From Promerops cafer (taxonomy: Eukaryota > Chordata > Aves > Passeriformes > Nectariniidae): 64,000 bases of DNA. Each line of letters begins with the position of its first letter. The first letter of the stretch is position 1. The notes under the pieces were generated by a model. It was given only the letters and a program-made list of their open reading frames with translations, did not search any database and was not told the DNA's origin. Both the position numbers and the translations under genes were made by a program. Shown here one piece after another: positions 53,721-64,000 of the stretch. The stretch lies in the NCBI GenBank assembly GCA_013398275.1, contig VZSE01009968.1, forward strand, positions 934,357 through 998,356, written 5' to 3'.

Positions 53721-55365
53721 ATGAACTAAAAACATAATGCATGTATAAATGTCACTGCGAGGATATTTCTCTTTTAATCACACTTACCCCTAGGCTAATT
53801 TATAACCAACAATGCTAAAACACAAGTTCCATGCTATTGTTATTTAATTCATTGTATAATGAATTATACAGAGCTTAGAATTCAATGCTCAAGTAAAACA
53901 CAGAATCTTAAAAAAACCCCAAACATCTTTTCAATTTAACTTCCCAGCAACTAACAGTAAAACCATACAGCACTGTCTCCAAGAAGGCAGAAACTTTGTT
54001 TTTCCTAAAATCAGTACAGCATCCTAAAATAAATAAGGATTAGCAAGATAAACAGATCTTGAAAGTTTATCAGAAGGCTTTCTGAAATTCCAATGAGTTT
54101 CTCAATTCAGAAAGATAAACAGGAGCTATTTATTACAGAAGGAATACAGATTTCTGTACCACCTTACCCATCAATGGAAAAACAGAGACAGCAACAAGAA
54201 GAAAAAATTCACCTCCCCTCCAAAATGAGAAAGAATTTTAAAAAAAGCAAGATCTAAATGATTCACAATTTAGAAAAGCAGAGAAATATTCTTAATTACA
54301 GTACTGTAACACATACACGCTCAAAAATTCTTTCAACAGATATTTGGAAAAGATGACTTGTGACCATAAAGCTATTTTGACCTTAACTGGTAGACTTAAT
54401 TCTGAGTTTAGGCACTGTTAAATAAATGTTTCAATAAACCCAAACAATTTTACCAAAATGTCTCAGTGAATGCAATGGAAACTAAGAGGACAAACAAAAT
54501 TTCTTCCCACAGAGTATGATGTGGTTTGACAACACTGTTGAGGCAGTCTAACGCTAAATTGTTGTCAAGAGTCTTGCAGCCTTACTCCTGTCCCAACACA
54601 TTTACTTACTCCTTCCTTTTGAAAGCACTGAGACTCTTCTGACATAACCAAGACTCAATTCAAGGAACTAATCCTTGAAGAAACTATTTTTTAATTATTA
54701 ATTATTTATTATTTATTTATTATTATTTCAGATGAGAAGACAGAAATTCAACAGCAATGCCACAGGAAGGAGCATAGGGCTGCCAAAAGGGACAGAAAAC
54801 AGAACTGCATCTAGCCTTTACATCAGCTGAGCTGCTCTGTCCAGCTCCAACCTCAGTCACTGTAGGTGACAGCCTTCCCTGGAGCACAGCTCTGCTCTGT
54901 GCTCTGTCAGTTGCTGGGCTCACTATTGTTGCAGCTGTTTTCAAAGAAATTTGAGTCATTAAGATCTCACCTGAAATCAGAGGCAGAGATTGCCAGTTCA
55001 TTACATCATTTTTTTAAAACATCCTCACAACTTTCTGTTACGACTAAAAATCATATCACCCTACAAATATATGGACAAAGCAAAAATCAAAGTTTTCATG
55101 GTTACCCATCACATCTAAACAACATTAAGAAATTCCATGTAACTCAGTGAATTTTGGAGAAGCAGTTTTCCCTCTTGTGAAAAATCAAATTTTATTTTAT
55201 AATTTCACTATTTTTTCCTATTGACATTGTCAGCATCAAAAGATTCTGCAACACAAAGATGCAGCACTAAGATCCACAAAAAGTCAGACCATAACACTGG
55301 GCAGCAGATTTCTCACTAGGAATATTCACAAGCTAAGGAGTTCACTTTCACAAATCATTGCTTAC
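53721..55365 (-). other. SYT14: SYT14 14.5-kb intron, 5' end
   Basis: Intron sequence back to the GTAAGC donor at 55365-55360. It includes an ATTT/ATTA microsatellite at 54691-54728 and a short GC-raised patch at 54770-54920 that I could not classify. Confidence 0.7.
54691..54728. repeat. TTA/TTTA microsatellite
   Basis: A run of ATTATT and ATTTATT units composed only of A and T. Confidence 0.9.
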
Positions 55366-55413
55366 CTTTTCTAATGCAGATCAGTTCATGTACACCACAA
55401 GTTCGTTCTCCAC
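55366..55413 (-). CDS. SYT14: SYT14 48-nt coding exon: N-terminal luminal/extracellular segment
   Basis: A very short exon lies between a TTTCCACACAG acceptor (55414) and a GTAAGC donor (55365). It starts with GT and ends with one G, phase 1 at both ends. It encodes (G)GERTCGVHELICIRK followed by the V completed by the transmembrane exon, which matches the known SYT14 N-terminus just before the membrane segment. The exon is too short to stand out as an open frame; it was found by matching this peptide and checking the borders. The preceding exon should supply a short Met-containing peptide ending in a phase-1 G, and was not found to the right. Two cysteines lie before the membrane span. Confidence 0.93.
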
Positions 55414-58400
55414 CTGTGTGGAAATACACCATTAGAAAACAGTAACAAATAAAATGTATTTCATTGCTTAATAAGGCTTATAAACACTGAAAAAGAAAGT
55501 TCCAAAACTCTGTCAATTAATAAAAATGCAGAAGGTTGACTTTACAAATTTTGAAATTATGCACTAAGTCCTTTGGAGAAAACAATAAATGTACCTTTGG
55601 CTTAATATTGCTAATGTGATACTGTTTGAAGAGCTTTACACTGAATTTACACACATAAAATTACAAAAGCAAGCACCTTAACTGAAGCCACACTAATGTT
55701 TCCCAAGTATAAACATAATTTCCTGTTTGGAGAAAACTACCCTATAGAATGGCATCTCCAGAAAAATTGTGAAAATATAAAAGAAATTTCCAATACAATA
55801 GAATGCCAAAATAACATTATGATTACCTTCCATGGTAAAAAAACAAACAAAATACCCCCCCCAAAACCAACCCTATTAACAAAGACTTGGTTTGCCTAGA
55901 ATTTCTCCTTTAGATATTTTTTAAATTAAAAAACCAGCCATATAGAACTTGAGATATTTATTCAAGAACAATAAAATTGTCGCTAGAAATACTACATTTT
56001 TTCTACATTTTAATAAGAACCATTGTAATTGGAATTACAGCTCCTAAACAAAACACCAACACATAATATCTAAACTAAAAATATTTTGGAGTGATATGCC
56101 CCATGATCAAACATTAAAATTCCAAACTACATCAAGCTATGACTTCTCTTAAGTACACCCTAGCCCACTCAGCCTTTTTCCACTGACAACAAAAGAGTGT
56201 ATGGATATGAATACAGAACTGAGGGGAACTGCCTGGGTTTTCATTTCCAGTTCTCTGCAATCTCATGAAAATACAAAACAGAGTTCCCAAACCTCACAAA
56301 ACATCTATTTCATATGCATTAATCATTCCTTGGCTCCAGACACTTCAAAACACACTAAAACAAGCTTTAGGTAACAAAATTCTCCCCATCTCAAAAATAT
56401 AGAAACACATTATATAGCAGTTATTACTCTCCTCCATTCCATAATAAATTAACTATGACATACAATACAGCATGTAATTATATCAATCAATACTTCAAAC
56501 TCTTAATTGGTAACACTAGTAGATGGTATTGTAAAGCTTTAAGAAAATACCTGTATTTCTACTTAAATTTACACTTTAAAGAAATAACTGTAGGAATGTA
56601 CTGGAGTGAGAAAGGATAAAAGGGATCAACTAAATGGAATAAAACATAATTCTTCTAAAATAAAATTATATGTCTGTGAAAGTAAAAAGAATCCTCATTT
56701 TATGTCAACATACTCAGAAATATGAAATACAAGCTTCAAATATACTCTTGAATGGGAAATCAAGTATCAGTGAGTCTGAGGATCCCAGGAGTTTTATAGA
56801 GTCATCACCCTTACAGAAGTCAGTTGTGATAGCAATATAATTCCCTCTTTTCGGTGCATTCTAGAAGCTGGGCAACATCATTTTCATTCAGAAAGGATTT
56901 TGGAAGGAAAACATAAGAAAAACTAAATTAAAAATATAATCAGCTTTTATAATAACAAGGCATTAAGGAACAAACAAAACCCAAAACCAGACAGAGGGAG
57001 AAGATCACAATCTTCTTTAAAGTCATTGCAATCATCTTCAGGGTACAGAAGATAAACCAGAAGAGTGACTGAAAGTGTTCTCCCTAGAATTTTTCCCATC
57101 TGTTTTCAATTCAGCAGTGAAGAAAAAACAAAAATTACAGCAAAAAATAAAAGGATTTTTCATTACACAGGTGCCAGACAGTTAAAAATAAAGATTCACC
57201 TAGAACTGAGGGAAGGGAAAAGCAATAGATTTTAATTATATTCACTGCTCTCAGTGAAATCAACCAGTTTGAAATCATATCATAAAATACTAATTCTAGA
57301 TTCTGATTCTGCATTGCTATCTACTGTTTTATAAAGCAAGAGATCTTTACTGGAACATTTAACTTCTAATATAAGATGGTGTTCCACCAAATAAAGCCCT
57401 TACATTAATCAACATGTTCCTTTTTATTGACCACAAGGTTACAAAATAAATTTATACAATTTAACAGGCACACATTCTGGATTTTATTTCTTTTCATTTT
57501 CCTAGTAAATGCTACAACATTATTTATTTTTTTAATAGGTGATTCATTTATTACTTTTTTTCAAACTGCTTTTGGATGGAAATCAACTGTTAAATAAAAA
57601 TACATCCAGTGATGTAAAAGTTAAAGAAACTATCTTTTATATTTTAAATTAACCAATGTATTAAAGATGTGAAATTTTATCCTCAATTGACCTGGAGAGA
57701 TTCTTCTTTTCCCCTGTGGTCCTCAAAACTGTGGAACTAATATATTATTCACACCTTGCTTTTATTCATGGATTAACAAATAAACCCAAGTTTTTCCATC
57801 TTTAAAACTCCCAAGAATTCTCTCAGCTTTTAATAAACTAGTTACTGAAAGAAACCAAACTGAAAATCTGGAAACATTTTGCATGACAGCAAGATGCCAA
57901 TCATTAATTTAGCATTTCGGTCTGAAAATACTGGGTTTGTGTTGGTTAGCCCATATATCCCAAAGGTTTGGTGGCATGACACACTTAAATTTTATTTTTC
58001 TAAATACTATTTTTAGGTAATTTATCATAGTATAGTGTCAGTTCACCATAATGTTATAATTAATTAAAATTTTAGCCTGATTTAGACACAAATTATTATT
58101 AGTTCCATTTCATCTTGACTATGAACATGATCTCCTATTTAAGATTTTAAGGTTTTAAGTGAGTTTGCGTATAAAACTAAATAATACTATGTCCAAAATG
58201 TAATCTAAGAACAGAAACAAACCAGCTTGGGTACACAGAGCTTTTCATAATGCCAGACAATGAAAAATAATGAAAGATGAAATAATTTTAGAACTGCACA
58301 TCCAACAAAACATTTTCACTTTCTTGAGCAAAAAGAACCACCTAGTGGTCCTAAAAATCTAAATCATTCAAACATTTAACACAAAAAGAATGGCCAGATG

Positions 58401-58683
58401 TTTTCCGGAGGCAGCTGAAACACCCAATGAAATTTCATTTTCTCAATTTAAGACAAAGGTTTTGCATACCAAGTCTCTGTTTGCCAAGATGACTATGGCA
58501 GCAACAAGATGAAAATATTTACATCAAAGAAGATGAATACTGAATTTTGTATTAACTGAAAAATGTATGTCTTTCTAAACTAGTAGAATTCAAAATTTGA
58601 AGTTCTACTATGTTCAGAGCTTAGCTGGAACTTCACCACTGGATGCTGATAATAATGGTCAAGAAAATTTAACACAGGCATTA
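55414..58683 (-). other. SYT14: SYT14 first intron (partial), nothing recognised
   Basis: AT-rich sequence upstream of the 48-nt exon in transcript terms. No repeat family was recognised and no start-codon exon with a phase-1 donor was seen. Confidence 0.65.
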
Positions 58684-59475
58684 CCATAGAGTGATTTAGG
58701 TTGGGAATGAATGACATCTGGTGATCTCAAAGACTTCAAACCAGGACCAGCGTTACAGAAAGCTCCTCTGAGCCTCAACCAACCACATTCTGCAACAACC
58801 ACAATTCCAAGACCTCTCCAGGCACCAGTGGTTCTCAGGGGGAAGGTGTCACCCCTGTCACTGCGAGCACTTCTCCCTTAGAGGCAGCCAGGACTCCCCT
58901 CCACGTAGCTCACAGCCACTGCCCCACATGCTTTCACTGGGCAGCTCAAGAACCCAGCTCCATCTCTCAGACCCCCTTGCACAATGAAAGGCTGCAAGAG
59001 TGCCTGTCAGATTTCCCCAGACTACACAAATGTATTTCCTAAGCCTCATGTGCCAGGTGCTCTAAGCTCCCTCCCAGCTTAGTGGCACTCTGCTGAGGTG
59101 TCTCCAGTTTGTCAGCCTCTCATGCTGGATTAACGTAGCTGGATATACAGGCCACAGACACGTGGCTGGTCCGTGTTCAGCTCGCTGCTCACCAGGATCC
59201 TCGGGGTCTTTTGTTCAGAGGTGCTCCTGGCCAGCCTGCCTGCAGCTGGTAGTGCAGGGCTTGGACTTCACCTGTCCTTGTGCAAGTTTCCGAGAATCCT
59301 TCAGCCCACTCTGAGCTTGCTGAGCGCTTGCCAGGGAGCAGCCCTGCCCTCCAGCTTATTAACTACTCCTTCCCTGGCATCATCCATAAACTCGGCCAGG
59401 GTACATTCCATCCCACCAACAAACACAGTGCACAGTCCCAGTTCCAGCACCAAAACTGGGTTGGAACTTAGGCTG
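58684..59475 (-). repeat. CR1 LINE, about 790-bp diverged copy
   Basis: On the plus strand it starts CCATAGAGTGATTTAGGTTG and GGTGATCTCAAAG. It passes through a GC-rich body with GGCCACAGACACGTGGCTGG, CAGCTCGCTGCTCACCAGG and ATCCTCGGGGTCTTTT. It ends with CATCATCCATAAACTCGGCC and AGGGTACATTCCATCCCACC. These are CR1 segments in correct reverse order, although the middle (58830-59140) is hard to align by eye. The 143-codon frame at 59173-59604 and its neighbours are repeat-derived. Confidence 0.88.
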
Positions 59476-60399
59476 CTGCATATAAAATTCATTATTCTTC
59501 GGTTCAGAAAAAAGTCCATGTTCGTAGCTGCAGCAGAACATTACACTGTATCACAAAAGCCTTTTGTCAGCAGGTGTAATTTTTCAGATGCACTTTTTAC
59601 ATGATAAAATTACTTTCCTGCTGAGAATTGTTTTTTAATTAGCATTTTCATAAGTTTGGATCACATTCAACAAACGTTTACTTAACATTTTATTCAACAA
59701 TAGACAACTATTTTTTCCCTTGGCAAACCCACGACATTCCAACACAGAAGGACAACACTGAGCGGGTTGAGTAGCAGGAACAGGGTGCTACACTGTAGAA
59801 ACATAAAACAGGATACAAGTGATAAAGCCTAACACAATGTTAATGTTACCATGTCTAAGCATGTGGAAAAGCCAAGGCTTCTGCTAGGAATGTAGGAGAC
59901 CCAGGAAAACCATTCTTATGTTAAGGGCTTCATACAACATGCTACAAATTTATTTAAAAAGACAACTATAATGAAAGACTTCTGGGTTCCATACACCAAC
60001 AAATCTACTTGAAAAACTGCCTCATGCCACGAACTGAATTAAAGGAAGAATCTGGGCTTGGATGAATGGACAGCCAACCATAATGGAAATAAACAAAGCT
60101 GAAGACTTTGGCACAACAGCAGCCCTACAGCTGCCATCAGTGCTTTTCCTGAAAAGGTTACATACAATCACTAGCCCATCCTCACTTGTGGTGTAAAATC
60201 ACCTCTGCATTCTTTTGGCATCCTTTTTCACAAGTTTAGTCTACAAATAATACTGAATACATAAAAATAGAAATGCTTGAAGTTGAATGCTTAGAACTAG
60301 TCAAAAAGCAAACTAAAAAGCAGACAACATCGGAATTTATAAGGAAAGAGACAGCAAGTTAAAAAAAATTTGCTATTTCATATACTTATTTATATGTTT
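59476..60399 (-). other. SYT14: SYT14 first intron, nothing recognised
   Basis: AT-rich sequence between two CR1-type repeats, with no recognisable exon, regulatory signal or repeat. Confidence 0.6.
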
Positions 60400-60720
60400 A
60401 CATTTTTTACATTTTGTGCAGTTTTGGTCCCCTCTTGGACCCACAACCTCAAAGAATAAAACAGAACCACAGAAAACACAGAGGAAGACCAAAATAAAAA
60501 GTCAATAAAAATGGTGAAAACACAATTTTTTTTCCATATGAGGAGTGACTTAATAGACCTGAAAAAACCCCACAACAGATGGTGGACAAACAGGTGAATA
60601 TAGAACAATTATTCACTGGCTAACCCACTAATAAGAGAAATAACTGTCGGACTAAATTAGCAGCAGACATGTTCAAGACCAGAAGAGTAAAAGTCAGAAA
60701 TCTATATTCTGATTTTATGA
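60400..60720 (+). repeat. Probable ancient CR1-like LINE fragment
   Basis: TTTTGTGCAGTTTTGGTCCC followed by CTC resembles the CR1 sense box reading TGTGCAGTTTTGGGCCCC. CATATGAGGAGTGACTTAAT corresponds loosely to the CCTATGAGGAAAGGCTGAG box farther on. The element is much more diverged than the other CR1 copies and the borders are approximate. Confidence 0.55.
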
Positions 60721-63700
60721 TACAAACTCCTACTATAAAGACTGTCTTCTTTGCTTGCACCATTTAAAAAGATCCCTATCTAGTAATTTCTTAGCCTAAA
60801 GATAGGTTATTTACCTAAGACTATTTTGGGTTTTGTTACCAACTATAAAAGTAATGACAAACATAAAAACATTTTTTTCATGGGAAATACTTCCTTTTTA
60901 ATTATATTTGTAATCAACAGAACCAATGACACTGTGACAATTGATCAAGAACAGCATAGCCATTTCCGTTTCTCAAACAAATTTTGCATCCAATCCTACA
61001 CACATTGAAAAAAAATGGAAACACCTATATGGACTGAAAGCAGCTAAAAAGAGATGGATTTGCTAAGCTAAGTCATAAAGTAGAGAGGTTATTTGGGACC
61101 TTCTCCCCTCATCATGAAAATAGTATTATCTCTGCTTCCTTTCTAGCCAGAATGACCACAAACTTCTCTTTCCCTACTCTTCTGATAACTGAAATATAAT
61201 TAGCACTAAAAAAATATTAGTAAGTTCTTTATTTCACCTTGTTCTCAGTCAAGTACTTCTTCAGATAAGTTTTACTGGTGGAAATGAAGAAATACAGTAA
61301 ATATAACTAGCAATAGAAACATCCAGTATAAATGGTTCAAATCTGACCTTAAACCTATATATTTTTTTTACTAAAAATAGAAGGAAAACCAGAAAACTTC
61401 ACTGAAAATGACAAAAAAAAAGATTAAACATACATTGCCAAGCAATGTACAATGCTATGAAATGTTCAGGAAATAAAAAAGATGTCAACAACAAAAGTTG
61501 ATAACAAAAAAAAAGGAAGAAAAATTAGTATGACTTTTAGCAAATTCATACAGTTTTTAATTAACACCACTAATCACTACTCTGGAGCACATTTTCACAA
61601 GAGAAAGTAAACTGAGAAACATTTCTTCTTTTAAAATGACTATGATCTATGGAGAAAAATATACTCATAGAAATAGTTTCAAATATTCCAGATAATGCAG
61701 TAAGTTTGTGATACAAAGGGAAATTACTACAAAGAATTTGTATTGCAAAAAATCCCACTTGGTAGGAAAACTGCTTATTTTAGCCTACAGAACAAAAGTA
61801 AATCTAAGATGTGTCAGTCATACTGAATTTACCCCTTTTCACATCAAAGATTATGCTCCTCTGCAGAATGGGACCTATTAGTTCACAAACTCAACTCTCA
61901 TTTGCTCTCTTAGAATTAACTTTCAAAATCCTCCCAAAATTTCCCCTTCTTATTTTACAAACAGATTTACACAGGAATCTGGAAACATCTCCCATCTCCA
62001 AGAGTGAAATGCACAAAAATTAGGAGGTTCAGTGATTAACTGCTGACTTGAAATCCACTCCAACTTTTACATGCAACATGGACCCTTGGCCTTATGCAGA
62101 GAGTATCAACTGTGAATCCCTTGCATAATTCACTGCAAAAGCTGAAAGAGGTATAACTGAATTAGGCTGAAGAGAAAATAAGACCTAATTGTTAAAACAG
62201 TTGAAAGTTCTCTGGAAGACAGCAAAACTTTCCTTTCTAAGAGGTTCCCTGTATTTGGATGGCAACATAGGCAAACATTTTTAATCACGTAGTGACTGCA
62301 TGTTTACTTTCCTGCATGCCCATCTTGAAAGCCAAGAATTCCAATTTGCAGAAGTGCTAGGCATCAAAAATTAAGAGAATTCAAGAAAAATCTCACTCTG
62401 AACACATCAACTGTTCTTATATTAAGTATGATAGCTTCATCTCAGCCCACGGGGAACTTGTCAAAAAGAAGTCTGTAAAACATTAGAGATTAGGTGGGGT
62501 TTTTTAAAAAAGGCTGCCCCCTTTGTTATCTAAAAGATAAGAGAGCTACCAGCTTTCTTTATTTCAGTAGATTCAATACTAGAGTGGTGATGGTCTAAGA
62601 TGATCTGACCAGGAAACTGGTGATTTTGCCTGTGGCACAAGGTTTCAGTGTCATCAGCAAATGATGCAGGAAATCATCCTTGCAGTGACAATACCAGGCA
62701 ACACTCAATGAATAGTTTCCACCACAGTCACTGAATAAGCATAAGGCAGCATTAAACCAATTCTGTGTGGCTGATCCAATATGATACCTTGACATGTGAT
62801 CCACCACACAGTTGACAAACGTGTTTAAAAGTGGGCCTAAGTATAAAATGTATCTTCTTATATTTAGGCTTCATTAAATACTGGTGATGCTGCTCAACCC
62901 CTGCCCTGGCCACACCAACTTGGATTCAGAAGCACTACTGTCATTTCAGGTCAGCACTAACTTGAGGATCTCCATGTCACCTTACAGCCTTCTAGTGCAC
63001 CCTGCAGTGACACCTGCATAGCCCAGGTAACCAGGAAGTCAAGATAAAATTGCTCCCCAGGCCAGATTCAACCTACAAGCTACACATGATACTCCTACTT
63101 AAGCTCTGTAAGCAGCTCATTGCTCTGTTGTTTCCTTTTCTAGATTCTGGAAATTTGCAACTAGGAATCGTTTTCATGTGACCTATATGAAGTAGTGTTC
63201 TAAACACTCTCTCTTTTTGTATCCATAAACAAAAAGTATGTTCATTCCATCATTTTTGTCTTTGTTTCCCAAGGAAATGAGGGTTATATAATTAAACAGT
63301 TCACTTCCTACCTCATCCTTGTATTGTTTACAAATTCTCTGGCTAATTTAAGACAAAATTATAAGAAAGTTCCAAGAACCTAATGTAATGTTTCATAAAA
63401 ATCAGCAGTCAAATACAACACAAACACAAGCCCCACCGAACACAAGGACAGCCCACCAGCTAATAAACCCTGCACAGCACACACAGCTGCAGCTGCCTGC
63501 TCCAAACCAAGCTGCTGGAAGATAGGGAAAAAGGAGGAGACAATCTTCTCAGAAACTTCAGAGAGATCAGGACACTTCACAGACACTCAGGAACAAAATT
63601 ATCAAACAGGTACATACTTGGTAAAGACCTTGACCCCTACATCAGGAAGGAGAAGTGTTAAACTGACTGGAGCACGGGGAAAATAGGGGAAGCCATATTC

Positions 63701-64000
63701 ATTAGTCTCATTACTCTATCAGTAACTTACTAGATGACAACACCAACACCACACTGTAATTCTTTCTCCTCTACTAGATTCCTTTTGTCTGTACAGCTCA
63801 TTATTCTCTTTAATACTACTTCTCATTTCTTAGCACTAAATTCTTCACAGTGGAAACCATATGAAAGAGGTTAAAATTAAGAAGATTTAGCTCAGTCTGA
63901 GAAGGTTCATCTCCAGATGTTTTCCCCTCCTTGAGAAATGTAAACTTGGATAGCCTGCACTAGATTACAGCATGTTCAAGTGCGGCCCAAAAATCTGGTA
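60721..64000 (-). other. SYT14 first intron or upstream sequence, nothing recognised
   Basis: AT-rich sequence to the window edge. A slightly GC-raised patch lies at 62870-63060 and a CA-rich one at 63415-63500. No CpG island, TATA-linked first exon or coding segment was identified, so the SYT14 promoter is probably farther right. Confidence 0.6.

Noticed and set aside
59173..59604. 143-codon plus-strand frame in GC-rich sequence
   Set aside because: It lies mostly inside the diverged CR1 copy and is antisense to it.
55414..64000. Search for the SYT14 start-codon exon and a CpG-island promoter
   Set aside because: No ATG-containing segment with a phase-1 donor encoding the expected short start peptide was found, and the only GC-rich block (58740-59470) is a CR1 element.

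Overview
The window is vertebrate nuclear DNA, almost certainly from a bird. It is AT-rich and intron-dominated, and carries several CR1 LINE fragments with the avian ATTCTATG-type 3' tail. One CR1 copy is interrupted by what looks like an LTR of an avian endogenous retrovirus. There is no bacterial-style gene organisation, and nearly all long open frames are chance.

The only gene I can support is synaptotagmin-14 (SYT14), on the minus strand, so transcription runs from high to low coordinates. Five coding exons of the membrane-anchored form are visible, with consistent reading phases and GT/AG borders. They are a 48-nt exon for the short N-terminus (55366-55413), the transmembrane exon (40700-40864), two linker exons (34129-34347 and 8468-8736) and the C2A exon (6156-6605). 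The first exon, with its start codon, should lie above 64000 or was not recognisable. The C2B exons and 3' UTR should lie below position 1. Intron sizes inside the window are 14501, 6352, 25392 and 1862 bp.

The most interesting element is a 949-nt open exon at 38606-39554, between the transmembrane exon and the next shared exon. It begins with its own ATG, preceded by an in-frame stop three codons upstream. It ends at a good GTGAGG donor in phase 1, the phase required by the shared exon at 34347. It is best read as an alternative first coding exon giving a SYT14 isoform without the transmembrane anchor. A TATA box in a GC-rich patch at about 41040-41380, upstream of both this exon and the transmembrane exon, is a candidate internal promoter.

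The remaining sequence is intron. It holds CR1 pieces (7116, 25021, 30724, 42645, 47639/48549, 58684, a probable old one near 60400 and a weak one near 11633), the nested solo LTR (47736-48543), a MIR-like core, simple repeats, a 400-bp purine-rich tract, two short perfect inverted repeats and some unclassified GC-raised patches. No tRNA, rRNA, CRISPR or second gene was found.
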